A model generated the notes under the pieces. That model was not told where the DNA came from. It worked only from the letters and a program-made list of their open reading frames with translations, and searched no databases. This document shows, piece after piece, positions 26,879 through 34,232 of a stretch of 64,000 nt of DNA. The stretch is from DAHUXN01 sp963811805. Lineage in GTDB: Bacteria; Acidobacteriota; Terriglobia; Acidiferrales; UBA7541. Within the stretch, counting starts at the first letter, position 1. Each line of letters starts with the position of its first letter. The stretch lies in NCBI GenBank assembly GCA_963811805.1, contig CAWESU010000001.1:2356001-2420000 (forward strand), read 5' to 3'. The translations under genes and the position numbers were made by a program.

Positions 26879-28738
26879 TCAGGAAAACAACTCTAGAATT
26901 TCCTCGTAGCGCTTGAACGGCGGAATCAGGTAAGCGCCGGACATTTCCGTGCGCGCCCAATCCAGCATGCGATGCGCCAACTGGAATCCACGATCTCGCG
27001 CGGACGCGCCTGCAGATTCCATTTCTTTCAGAGTCGCTTCCGGAATCAAAATTCCGGGGACCTCATTGTTCAAGCGCAGCGCCTGCTTGTAGCTCGTCAG
27101 CGGCCACAAACCAACGAGTACGGGTATGGGCGATTTTCCGCCGATTTTTTTCAGGAACGCGTGCCAGTGCTCGGGGTCGAAAATCGGCTGGGTCATGGCG
27201 AAGTGCGCGCCGGCTTCCACTTTGGCGAAGAAGCGGCGAATTTCTTCTTCGAGGTCGTCGGCGACAGGATTGACAGCAACGCCGATGGTGAAATTCGTGG
27301 CTCCGCCGAGATTTTTCCCGGCCCAATCGGTCCCCTGATTGAGGCGCGCGAGCACTTTGACCAGGCCGGTGGAGTCCACCTCGTACACGCCGCTCGTTTC
27401 GGGGTGATCGCCGAGCGACGGCGGATCGCCGGTGATGGCCAGCACATTGCGCACGCCGCCGACGGACCATGCGCCGAGAAGCATCGCTTGCAGGCCAATG
27501 ATATTGGCATCGCGCGTGGTGAGATGCGGAATGGTTTCGATGCCATGCGCTTCGAGCGCGCTGGCCAGCATCAGCGCGTCCATGCCGACGCGCGCGAGCG
27601 TGCCGCTATTGATGTCGATCACGTCGACGCAGCCGGATGCGGTGACGCGCTTCGCCTGCTCGAGCACGCGGTCGATGCTGGTGCCCTTGGGCGGATCGAT
27701 TTCCACGGAGACAGCGAACTTGCCGGACTGAATTTTCCGCCAGAACTGACTTTCCGGTTCACGGGTGGCCAAGCGGCGCGTTTTTTCGCGCGGCTCGAGA
27801 GTTTCTTCGGCGATGCCCGCCGGGGAAACATGCGCGGCGCTCGAAGGGCGCAAATTCTTGACGGCGTCGACCATGGCGCGAATGTGCTCGGGCGTGCTGC
27901 CGCAGCAGCCTCCGAGGAGGCGCACGCCGAGCGCGGCAGCGTCGCGCGCGAAATCGGCGAAATAATCGGGCGACGATTTGGGGTAGACGATGCGGTCACC
28001 GATGCGCTTGGGAAAGCCGGCGTTAGGCATGGCACTTAGGGGCAACTTGGAATCACTCGTGGAATTGGCAAGCTCGCGAAGAATCGGTAGAAGAAGCTGC
28101 GGGCCAATGGTGCAGTTGGCGCCAATCACTTGAACATTTTTCGTTTTCAGTTTTGCCACGGCATCTTCGGGACGCGTGCCGTCGAAGGTGCTGCCTTCTT
28201 CCGAGTAGGTGAGCTGCGCGACGATAGGGGATTTGGAGAAGGAGCGGATGGCGTCGACGGCGGCGAGAAGCTCTTCGAGATTGCCGAAGGTTTCGAGGAT
28301 GAAAAAATCGGCGCCGCGCTCTTCGAGGGCCAGAGCCTGCTCGCGAAAAATTTCGCGGATTTCCTCGGACGGGAGCTGCTTGGCCTGGCGCTGCGTGCCG
28401 AGCGGACCGATCGAGCCGGCGATCAAGACTTCATGGCGCGAGGCTTCGCGAGCTTCGCGCGCGATTTTCACGCCGCGATGGTTCAGTTCGGCGACGCGAT
28501 CACCGAGGCCAACGGCGGCGAGTTTGTGGCGATTCGCGCCGAAGGTATTGGTTTCGAGAATTTGTGCGCCGGCTTCGAGATAGGCCTGATGCACGCGGAA
28601 GACGGCTTCGGGCTGGGTGGAATTCAGCTCGTCAAGGCAGCGCTGCGGCCCCAGAACCTCGTAGAGCATGGAGCCCATGGCGCCGTCGGCGACAAGGACG
28701 GCGCTGCGGAGGCGGTCGCTGAATTCTTCGATCTTCAT
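26879..28738 (-). CDS. Homocysteine S-methyltransferase/methylenetetrahydrofolate reductase fusion (YitJ-like)
   Basis: A 619-aa bifunctional enzyme. The N-terminal half (about residues 1-300) is a homocysteine methyltransferase barrel with LVADGAMGSMLYE, ETNTFGANRHKL, an upstream Cys in IGANCTIGP and the zinc-binding VRLLGGCCGSTPEH. The C-terminal half (about 335-610) is a MetF-type FAD reductase with VSVEIDPPKGTSIDRVLEQA, LTTRDANIIGLQAMLLGAWS and NVLAITGDPPS. It couples 5-methyl-THF formation with homocysteine methylation. No cobalamin-binding module is present, unlike MetH. The cystathionine beta-synthase gene nearby handles homocysteine in the other direction. No SAM riboswitch could be recognised upstream. 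Confidence 0.93.
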   Translation of the reverse strand: MKIEEFSDRLRSAVLVADGAMGSMLYEVLGPQRCLDELNSTQPEAVFRVHQAYLEAGAQILETNTFGANRHKLAAVGLGDRVAELNHRGVKIAREAREASRHEVLIAGSIGPLGTQRQAKQLPSEEIREIFREQALALEERGADFFILETFGNLEELLAAVDAIRSFSKSPIVAQLTYSEEGSTFDGTRPEDAVAKLKTKNVQVIGANCTIGPQLLLPILRELANSTSDSKLPLSAMPNAGFPKRIGDRIVYPKSSPDYFADFARDAAALGVRLLGGCCGSTPEHIRAMVDAVKNLRPSSAAHVSPAGIAEETLEPREKTRRLATREPESQFWRKIQSGKFAVSVEIDPPKGTSIDRVLEQAKRVTASGCVDVIDINSGTLARVGMDALMLASALEAHGIETIPHLTTRDANIIGLQAMLLGAWSVGGVRNVLAITGDPPSLGDHPETSGVYEVDSTGLVKVLARLNQGTDWAGKNLGGATNFTIGVAVNPVADDLEEEIRRFFAKVEAGAHFAMTQPIFDPEHWHAFLKKIGGKSPIPVLVGLWPLTSYKQALRLNNEVPGILIPEATLKEMESAGASARDRGFQLAHRMLDWARTEMSGAYLIPPFKRYEEILELFS

Positions 28739-29174
28739 TGTGGGCGGCGCTCCTGCGGAGAGCGGCGATTCCCCTCAAAAAAGGGAACGGGCAGTATAGC
28801 ATTGGCGCTGGCGCGATTGGTGGCGCGGGCGGCGAATGGCGGGGTGAATGGGATATGAAAAACGGGATTGGGCTGTAATCGGGACGATGAAAAAAGCCGC
28901 ATTTCAGTCCCGATTAGAAAATGTTTTCTCCTTTGTTTTGCGTGAGTTATGAATTCGGGACTTGTGTCCCAGTGTCCGATTAAAAAAATCATATATTGGG
29001 TCAAAAGGTTACCGAAAGCGGGGGAAGGGAGAGCTAGGCGGAGGGGAAACTCCACCAGGGACCCTTTGAAAAGGCGATTAAGCTGACGGATTGGCGAGTC
29101 GAAACCATGAGATTGTATACAACGAGTTAACCAGAATGTCAACAGCTAAATGCGGAAGCGAGACGCCCAAAGTG
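28739..29174. other. Intergenic stretch with clustered GGGAC/GTCCC half-sites
   Basis: This AT-richer region of about 436 bp lies upstream of the methyltransferase/MTHFR gene and downstream of the RHH cassette. It holds a long inverted repeat, a small hairpin and a purine-rich stretch (about 29025-29065), but no convincing gene. The promoter of the methyltransferase/MTHFR gene is presumably here. I see no aptamer core that I can assign to a known riboswitch class. Confidence 0.5.
28876..28916. repeat. Inverted repeat TAATCGGGAC / GTCCCGATTA
   Basis: Two perfect 10-bp arms at 28876-28885 and 28907-28916 are separated by 21 bp. Related half-sites follow at 28955-28961 (TCGGGAC), 28966-28970 (GTCCC, forming a short hairpin with the previous one) and 28975-28982. 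The arms could be an operator for the divergent or downstream gene, or the footprint of a small mobile repeat. No run of T follows, so a terminator is less likely. Confidence 0.6.
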
Positions 29175-29417
29175 TCAGAGTTTCTTACCCATCGCAGGTT
29201 GGCCTCGGAGAAGGAAGGTTTTCGGGTATTTTCCGGTGCCACAGATCTTGAACGACCCAAAGTCCTTATACCAGGAACCCTCTGGCGCGTCGGGTTCGGA
29301 TTCGCGCCACAGTTTGAGCTGATAGAGGTCCTCGACAGAAATCTTACGGTCGCGAATACGTTCAAAGAGATGATCGCGCAAGGCAGGGGGCAACGCGGTC
29401 CACTGAATCTTGGGCAT
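29175..29417 (-). CDS. Small basic protein of unknown function, second gene of an RHH cassette
   Basis: An 80-aa protein that starts immediately after the stop codon of the ribbon-helix-helix gene (TAA directly followed by ATG). It is rich in Lys/Arg and aromatic residues. Its parts are KIQWTALPPALRDHLFERIR, RKISVEDLYQLKLWRESEP and a C-terminal WYKDFGSFKICGTGKYPKTF region. I recall close relatives in other Acidobacteriota annotated only as hypothetical. The size, charge and position behind an autoregulated RHH gene resemble a toxin of a type II toxin-antitoxin pair, but no catalytic motif of RelE, MazF, PIN or HipA type is visible. A DNA-mimic or a chaperone-like partner is also possible. Confidence 0.7.
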   Translation of the reverse strand: MPKIQWTALPPALRDHLFERIRDRKISVEDLYQLKLWRESEPDAPEGSWYKDFGSFKICGTGKYPKTFLLRGQPAMGKKL

Positions 29418-29675
29418 TTATTCGCCGAAGGTCAAGCGAGCGAGTTTTTCCTTGATGCGTTTCCGCTCGGCGGGGTTCGAGGAGGCGCTCAACTGGTCCG
29501 CAAGTTCGAAGAATCTGCTTTTCTCGGCTTCTCGCGATTCGATTCCGGTTTCAATCAGTTCTACCAGGACATGGTTGGTGCTGGTGCGTTGATTCTTGGC
29601 GATTGTTCGGACGCGGCGAGCCAGGCGAGACGGAAGCGAGACGCTCTGGCGTACGGGCTTTTCGGTAGTTGTCAT
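29418..29675 (-). CDS. Ribbon-helix-helix (CopG/Arc-like) regulator or antitoxin
   Basis: An 85-aa protein. VRQSVSLPSRLARRVRTIAK, followed by STNHVLVELIETGIE, gives the beta strand and two helices of an RHH DNA-binding domain. The rest (EAEKSRFFELADQLSASSNP onward) is a helical tail, the usual place for toxin binding in antitoxins. I chose ATG at 29675; a GTG at 29690 would put coding sequence inside the operator repeats. A likely promoter and three helically phased 10-bp repeats lie directly upstream, which points to autorepression. The next gene follows without a gap, so the two proteins are made together. Confidence 0.75.
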   Translation of the reverse strand: MTTTEKPVRQSVSLPSRLARRVRTIAKNQRTSTNHVLVELIETGIESREAEKSRFFELADQLSASSNPAERKRIKEKLARLTFGE

Positions 29676-29682
29676 GAAGACA

Positions 29683-29712
29683 GTGTACACCGTAATGCAC
29701 CATTGTGCACCA
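29683..29712. promoter_or_regulatory. Three tandem 10-bp operator repeats of the RHH cassette
   Basis: On the + strand the units read GTGTACACCG, TAATGCACCA and TTGTGCACCA, sharing a TGCACC/TACACC core every 10 bp, one helical turn. They lie between the predicted -10 box and the ATG of the RHH gene. RHH repressors bind arrays of short repeats in this way. Confidence 0.6.
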
Positions 29713-29740
29713 TACTAAAGCAATTCGGTTGGAGCGGCAA
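29712..29740 (-). promoter_or_regulatory. Predicted sigma-70 promoter of the RHH cassette
   Basis: On the minus strand TTGCCG (29740-29735) and TAGTAT (29717-29712) are separated by 17 bp, a four-out-of-six match at each box. The -10 box touches the operator repeats, so a bound RHH protein would block the polymerase. Confidence 0.5.
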
Positions 29741-29810
29741 TTGTGAGGCGCGGGGCGGCGTCCTGATGCAGAATAGGCGCGTTCAAATTGATGCGAGGGG
29801 AGGAAGGGAG

Positions 29811-30476
29811 ATGAGCGAGCAGGAAACGCGCGGTGCGGCGCAACGGGCACGCACGATGCTTGGAGTGGTTGCCGGATTTTTGTTGGGGGCGATGGTGTTT
29901 GTTGGGGGAAGAGCGCTGGCGCAGCATAACGGGTCGAACGGCGCGGGCGATGCTGTGCTGACCCGCGCGGGCGGGCAGATGGGCGGGCAAGGTGCCGCGG
30001 CGGGGCCGAGCGATGCGGAGCACGTGTGGTTGGCGAAACTCGCGGGCGAGTATAACCGGGTCATAAAATTCGTTGGGCAGACCGGCGCTAACGCCGCGCC
30101 GTCCTCGGGCACCTCAAAATTCTCGGTGGTGTTGGGCGGCAGGTTCATTCTGGAAGAAAGCCATGACACGGTTTTTGGACACCCGGTCGACGGGCTGCGG
30201 ATTTATGGGTACAACGACGCGACCAAGCAGTACGAAATGGCGCGGATGTACACCATGTCGAACGGCATCACGTTGCTGAAGGGTGCGAGCAGCGATGGTG
30301 GCAAGACCATCGACTTCGGCGGGGAGGCGGGCACTCCTTCCGGGATGGGCAAGATGCCGCTGCATGCGCTGTTTGTGCAGACGGACGACGATCACTTCAG
30401 CGTGACGATGGCGACGGTCGGAGCGGACGGGAAGGAAGCGCCGTTCCAGGAAACGGATTACACGCGGAAGAAATAA
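29811..30476 (+). CDS. DUF1579-like secreted or membrane-anchored protein
   Basis: A protein of about 221 aa. An N-terminal membrane or signal segment (TMLGVVAGFLLGAMVFVGGR) is followed by a Gly/Ala-rich linker. The next part, with LAGEYNRVIKFVGQTG, FILEESHDTVFGHPVDGLRI and YGYNDATKQYEMARMYTMSN, matches from memory the DUF1579 beta-barrel family of unknown function. The open frame extends back to 29091, but that part lies antisense to the RHH cassette. ATG 29811 has a strong GGGGAGGAAGGGAG site directly in front. Role unknown; related proteins are often secreted. Confidence 0.75.
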   Translation: MSEQETRGAAQRARTMLGVVAGFLLGAMVFVGGRALAQHNGSNGAGDAVLTRAGGQMGGQGAAAGPSDAEHVWLAKLAGEYNRVIKFVGQTGANAAPSSGTSKFSVVLGGRFILEESHDTVFGHPVDGLRIYGYNDATKQYEMARMYTMSNGITLLKGASSDGGKTIDFGGEAGTPSGMGKMPLHALFVQTDDDHFSVTMATVGADGKEAPFQETDYTRKK

Positions 30477-30493
30477 ATCGCTGCGAGGGCCTC

Positions 30494-30871
30494 GTGGTGA
30501 GAATCGCTGGGGACATTTTGTTTGGGGCCATGATTATGGGCGGCTTTGCCGCCCTCATTTGGGGCCTGAAACTCTATGCTAGGCGGGACGCTAAAGCACG
30601 TCCGCTCTGGCGCCGAGCGTTCGCGGCGTTCGGTCTGTTTCTCACAAGCCTCCAAGCAATCCTGCTTGCGGGATTTTGGGTGAATAACATCCGTATCGGA
30701 GGGTGGGACAACGACTACCTTTTGTTTCGCAGTTGGGCACGGGTTGAGTTCGGATTGTTCGTTTTGGCCTTGCTCTGCCTGTTGATTGGAAGTGCGAGAT
30801 ACCGATGGTGGGTCCTAACGTCCTCTGTTCTCTTGTTCTCGGTTTGCTTCTTCGTAGCGGTCAGCATGTGA
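30494..30871 (+). CDS. Small membrane protein, unknown function
   Basis: A 125-aa hydrophobic protein with about four predicted helices: ILFGAMIMGGFAALIWGLKL, AFAAFGLFLTSLQAILLAGF, FGLFVLALLCLLIGSARY and WWVLTSSVLLFSVCFFVAVS. It starts with GTG 17 bp after the DUF1579-like gene, so the two may be co-transcribed. I do not recognise the family. The even helix spacing and charged loops support a real gene. Confidence 0.55.
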   Translation: MVRIAGDILFGAMIMGGFAALIWGLKLYARRDAKARPLWRRAFAAFGLFLTSLQAILLAGFWVNNIRIGGWDNDYLLFRSWARVEFGLFVLALLCLLIGSARYRWWVLTSSVLLFSVCFFVAVSM

Positions 30872-30887
30872 TGGTAGAGCCGAACGA

Positions 30888-31445
30888 TTAGTGCGGGGAT
30901 TCGAGTTCTTCGGCCATAGCGAGGAGCTTGGTGACGGTGTTCCAGTTGCGTCCGGTGACGGGAATTTTGAGAGCGCGGTCGATCGTGGACCAAGACAATT
31001 CGGCGCGGCCGACGCCGTTGGGGAAGTAGATGTAGAGCTCGCGAGAAGCGAAGTGCACCTCTTCCGGCCCAGTGTTGGTGGCACGAAGTTTGGCGAGGGC
31101 TTCCGAGTGCGGATCGCCCGCGAGAAAGCCCACGAGCAACTTACTCGGTTCGATATTGCGGCGCTTGGCGAAGGGATTGCGGGCGACGACGTCGCGGAGT
31201 TCGGCGGAGGTGCGGAGGATCACGCTGGGACGAAAGCCGAATTTGCGTTCGATGGCTTTTTCGATGCGCGTTGAGAGGGCGGCGAGGTCGCGCTCCATGG
31301 TGGCGAAGACGACGTTGCCACTTTGGATGTGCGTTTCGCAGCCCGAGAATTTCAGCGATTCGTAGAGCGTGCGCAGCGCGTCCATTTTGATTTTGTTGCG
31401 GCCAACGACGTTGACGCCGCGGAGCAGGGAAATGATGGCGGGCAT
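30888..31445 (-). CDS. DUF1697 family protein
   Basis: A 185-aa protein that matches DUF1697. It begins IISLLRGVNVVGRNKIKMDA and continues with LRTLYESLKFSGCETHIQSG, NVVFAT, a basic helix region ending PSVILRTSAELRDVVARNPF, and WSTIDRALKIPVTGRNWNTV near the C-terminus. The fold is ferredoxin-like, and the function of the family is unknown. It lies 6 bp after the cystathionine beta-synthase stop on the same strand, so it is probably the second gene of that transcript. Confidence 0.88.
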   Translation of the reverse strand: MPAIISLLRGVNVVGRNKIKMDALRTLYESLKFSGCETHIQSGNVVFATMERDLAALSTRIEKAIERKFGFRPSVILRTSAELRDVVARNPFAKRRNIEPSKLLVGFLAGDPHSEALAKLRATNTGPEEVHFASRELYIYFPNGVGRAELSWSTIDRALKIPVTGRNWNTVTKLLAMAEELESPH

Positions 31446-31451
31446 AGCCGG

Positions 31452-32840
31452 TCAGCGCTTTTGTTCCATGAGGCTGGCGATGGTGTCCATGAGGTCGAAT
31501 TTGGTGAGGATTTCGAACTTGCCGTTGGACATTTCGACGAAGACGGCGGGGCCAGAATGGCTGAGGAGCTGGGTGACGCGCTCGACGGGCGCGTCGCTGG
31601 GGATGCGCGGGAGGGCTTCGCCCATGACTTCGCGGATGACGAGCTTGCGAAGATCTTTGCCCTGAAGGGCGAGATTCAGGATTTGATCTTCGTAGATGGT
31701 GCCGATGGGGTTTTCGTCCTCGAAGACGGGAAGCTGGGAAATATCCTGCTGCTGCATGGTGTGCAGGGCGTGAAAAACGGTTTGGTACGGGCGGGCGATG
31801 ATGAGCTCGCGGTGCTTGCCGGTTTGCGCTTTGACGCGCACGACGTCGGCGGCGCAGAGCGGGACTTCGGATTCGACGTAGCCGTGCTCGCGCATCCAGC
31901 CGTCGTTGTAGACTTTGCTCAGATAGCGCATGCCGGTGTCGGGGAGGAAGGCGACGACCACGTCGTCTTTTTTCAATTCGCGCGCGAGGCGCAGCGCGGC
32001 GGAGAGGCAACCGCCTCCTGAGCCGCCGGTGAAAATGCCTTCCTGTTTGGCGAGGCGGCGCGCCCAGACGAAGCATTCTTCGTCGGTGACCTGGAGAACG
32101 TCGTCGAGAATGTCGAAGTGCATGGTGGAAGGAAAAATATCTTCGCCGATGCCTTCGACGACATAGGTTTTCGCTTTGCCCACTTTGCCGGTCTTCACGA
32201 ATTCGTAATAGAGCGAGCCGATAGGATCAACGCCGATAATTTTCACGGCGGAATTTTTCTCTTTGAGGAATTTGCCGGCGCCGCTGATGGTGCCTCCGGT
32301 GCCCATGGCGCAGACGAAGTGCGTGATTTTTCCGGCGGTGTCTTTCCAGATTTCCGGGCCAGTGGTGTGGTAGTGGGCGTCGGGATTCATGGGATTTTCG
32401 TACTGATTGGGGTAAAAGGAATTAGGAATTTCGCGAGCGAGTTTTTTGGCGACGGAATAGTAGCTGCGCGGGTCGTCGGGCTCGACGGCGGTGGGACAGA
32501 CGATGACTTCAGCGCCGAAGGCTTTGAGCAGGTCGATTTTTTCGCGGGACTGCTTGTCGGTGATGGTGAAAACGATTTTGTAGCCGCGGACGGCAGCGAC
32601 GAGCGCGAGGCCCATGCCGGTGTTTCCGGAAGTGCCTTCGATGATGGTGCCGCCGGGCTTGAGCAGGCCTTTGCGCTCGGCTTCGTCGATCATCCAGATG
32701 CCGATGCGGTCTTTCACGGAGCCGCCAGGATTGAGGTAATCGGCTTTGACGAAGACTTCGGCCTGAATATCCTGAGTGACGCGATTGAGGCGGATGAGTG
32801 GCGTGTTGCCGATGGCCTCGAGAATATTTTTGCAAAGCAT
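31452..32840 (-). CDS. Cystathionine beta-synthase (PLP domain plus CBS pair)
   Basis: A 462-aa enzyme. Residues 1-320 are a type II PLP fold with NPGGSVKDRIGIWMIDEA (the Lys forms the Schiff base), IIEGTSGNTGMGLALVAAVR, and a phosphate-binding GTGGTISGAGKFLKEKN loop. Residues from about 340 form two CBS modules, as in full-length CBS proteins. Alone, the catalytic domain could also be cysteine synthase, but the GGSGGGCLSAALRLAREL region and the CBS pair favour cystathionine beta-synthase. It condenses serine and homocysteine. The DUF1697 gene follows closely. The heme-binding N-terminal part of animal CBS is absent. Confidence 0.9.
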   Translation of the reverse strand: MLCKNILEAIGNTPLIRLNRVTQDIQAEVFVKADYLNPGGSVKDRIGIWMIDEAERKGLLKPGGTIIEGTSGNTGMGLALVAAVRGYKIVFTITDKQSREKIDLLKAFGAEVIVCPTAVEPDDPRSYYSVAKKLAREIPNSFYPNQYENPMNPDAHYHTTGPEIWKDTAGKITHFVCAMGTGGTISGAGKFLKEKNSAVKIIGVDPIGSLYYEFVKTGKVGKAKTYVVEGIGEDIFPSTMHFDILDDVLQVTDEECFVWARRLAKQEGIFTGGSGGGCLSAALRLARELKKDDVVVAFLPDTGMRYLSKVYNDGWMREHGYVESEVPLCAADVVRVKAQTGKHRELIIARPYQTVFHALHTMQQQDISQLPVFEDENPIGTIYEDQILNLALQGKDLRKLVIREVMGEALPRIPSDAPVERVTQLLSHSGPAVFVEMSNGKFEILTKFDLMDTIASLMEQKR

Positions 32841-32976
32841 GCGGAAGCGGCGACCTCAAATTGGGCTAGGAGTAAGGTTACGGAGTTTGGGAGGGGAAGT
32901 CCAGAAGGGCATGGAAAAGAGGTTGCTGAGCTCGGAGGCGCTGATTTGCGGTATAGTTAAAGATTCCGATTGAGCC

Positions 32977-33189
32977 ATGCAGCTCGAAGACTACAAAACG
33001 GTTCTTTACCGGCAAGAGGATGGCTCGTGGGTGACCGAAGTGCCGGCCATTCCGGGCTGTTACGCGCTTATGCCCACGCGGGAGCGAGCGCTTGCCGAGC
33101 TGACAAGTGTGTTTCGCATGATTGCCGAGGAATATAGAGAAAAGGGAATCGCTCTGCCCGCCGATACCACCGAAATTCTTCATGCCTAG
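32977..33189 (+). CDS. HicB-like antitoxin family protein, no HicA neighbour
   Basis: A 70-aa protein with the partial RNase H fold of HicB: YKTVLYRQEDGSWVTEVPAI and PGCYALMPTRERALAELTSV, followed by a helix. The C-terminal DNA-binding RHH or HTH part of longer HicB proteins is missing. A HicA toxin gene (about 60-80 codons with a conserved GSH/H motif) would be expected next to it, and I find none on either strand within several hundred bp. It may be an orphan antitoxin or one used for another purpose. The CBS gene lies divergently 136 bp away. Confidence 0.75.
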   Translation: MQLEDYKTVLYRQEDGSWVTEVPAIPGCYALMPTRERALAELTSVFRMIAEEYREKGIALPADTTEILHA

Positions 33190-33222
33190 CGCCACCGCCC
33201 GGCAATTGCAAAACGCAGCACA

Positions 33223-33716
33223 ATGAAGAAAAGCCATCGAGAAGCGATCAGAACGTTTGCAAGGTTGCAACCCAGTACTGCAGGATAATCGAAACACGCA
33301 AATCAATTTCTCGCGGTAGGCTTGTTGACGCGATCGGCAAAGTGCTTCCAGTTCTCTACGCTTCTGCGTGGAACCTGCCTCCAACCCAAAAAGTGTCTGA
33401 AAAACTTCTTCCGGATTATCACACCACAGAAGAGTGGTCGAAACTGTTCCATGCGCTGCAACGGAAACTTGGTTCATGGGACGTATATTGGCATGTGTTC
33501 GACCCGATTCACGACAAAGAGGCAATTACCCAGTGCTTGGCCGACGATTTAGCCGATATCTATTGTGAGCTGCACGATTATCTTCTTGCCCTAGCCGATG
33601 ACGCGCGTCTCGAGGACGCTGTCTGGGAACTACGGCTTGGCTTTGAGTCTCATTGGGGCAGACACCTGACGAATGCGCTCAATGTGATCCACGAATTACG
33701 ATTCCAGGACAATTGA
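33223..33716 (+). pseudogene. DUF5063 gene with an apparent -1 frameshift
   Basis: The C-terminal 120 codons, from VLPVLYASAWNLPP to VIHELRFQDN, match DUF5063 from memory. The frame carries on upstream of the GTG at 33342 with VATQYCRIIETRKS, which is also family-like, but no start codon exists in that frame. A start is found one frame away at ATG 33223 (KKSHREAIRTF). Adding one base between about 33258 and 33261 joins both into a normal protein of about 164 aa. So the gene is either broken or the assembly has an indel. The function of DUF5063 is unknown. Confidence 0.65.
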
Positions 33717-33753
33717 GAAAACTGTGCGCGGATGACGGGGGGGAGAATAGGCG

Positions 33754-34158
33754 ATGAGCAAAATCGAACGGCGAAATATTTCGAGCGGGACGCCGTGGGA
33801 GCCGATGGTGGGGTATTCGCGGGTGGTGAGAGTGGGCTCGCAGATATGGGTGGCGGGCACGACGGCGACGGATGCAAAGGGCGAGATTGTTGGAAAAGGT
33901 GACGTGCGCGCGCAGACGGTGCAGATTTTGAAAAATATTGAGACAGCGCTGGGAAGAGCGGGCGCGAAGATGGAACACGTGGTGCGGACGCGGATTTTCG
34001 TCAAGGATATTTCGCAGTGGGAGACGATTGGGCGGGCGCATGGGGAGGTTTTTGAGAAGATCCGGCCGGCGTCTTCGATGGTGGAAGTGACGGGACTGGT
34101 TTCGGCGGACATGCTGGTGGAAATCGAGGCGGACGCGGTGGTTCCCGATGCGGAATGA
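33754..34158 (+). CDS. RidA family (YjgF/YER057c) deaminase-like protein
   Basis: A 134-aa protein. It has the RidA landmarks PWEPMVGYSRVVRVGSQIWV, VRAQTVQILKNIETALGRAG, VVRTRIFVKDISQWETIGRA and RPASSMVEVTGLVSADMLVE. The arginine of VRTRIF corresponds to the substrate-binding residue in the RidA group. Members hydrolyse reactive 2-aminoacrylate-type imines from PLP enzymes, which fits a nearby cystathionine beta-synthase, though the two genes are not in one operon. Not all subfamilies keep this activity. Confidence 0.88.
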   Translation: MSKIERRNISSGTPWEPMVGYSRVVRVGSQIWVAGTTATDAKGEIVGKGDVRAQTVQILKNIETALGRAGAKMEHVVRTRIFVKDISQWETIGRAHGEVFEKIRPASSMVEVTGLVSADMLVEIEADAVVPDAE

Positions 34159-34232
34159 AGTGTTTTCTGATCGGCGCGATTGTTCCGAACCGGCAGTTTG
34201 CAACGAGGGGCTTGCGTTACAATTGAAGGGAA

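Noticed and set aside
26972..28858. Two long + strand frames (355 and 242 codons)
   Set aside because: They are antisense shadows of the methyltransferase/MTHFR gene, whose motifs are unmistakable.
28739..29110. A SAM or cobalamin riboswitch before the methyltransferase/MTHFR gene
   Set aside because: Purine-rich and hairpin-forming parts exist, but I could not find the conserved core of either aptamer on either strand.
29091..29810. A long N-terminal extension of the DUF1579-like protein on the + strand
   Set aside because: It lies antisense to the RHH cassette, has no family character, and a strong ribosome-binding site marks ATG 29811.
31323..32960. Two + strand frames of 232 and 280 codons opposite the cystathionine beta-synthase gene
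   Set aside because: They are Asp/Gly/Phe-rich antisense translations without domains.
33342..33716. GTG 33342 as the true start of the DUF5063 protein
   Set aside because: Family-like sequence continues upstream in the same frame, so the GTG is internal.
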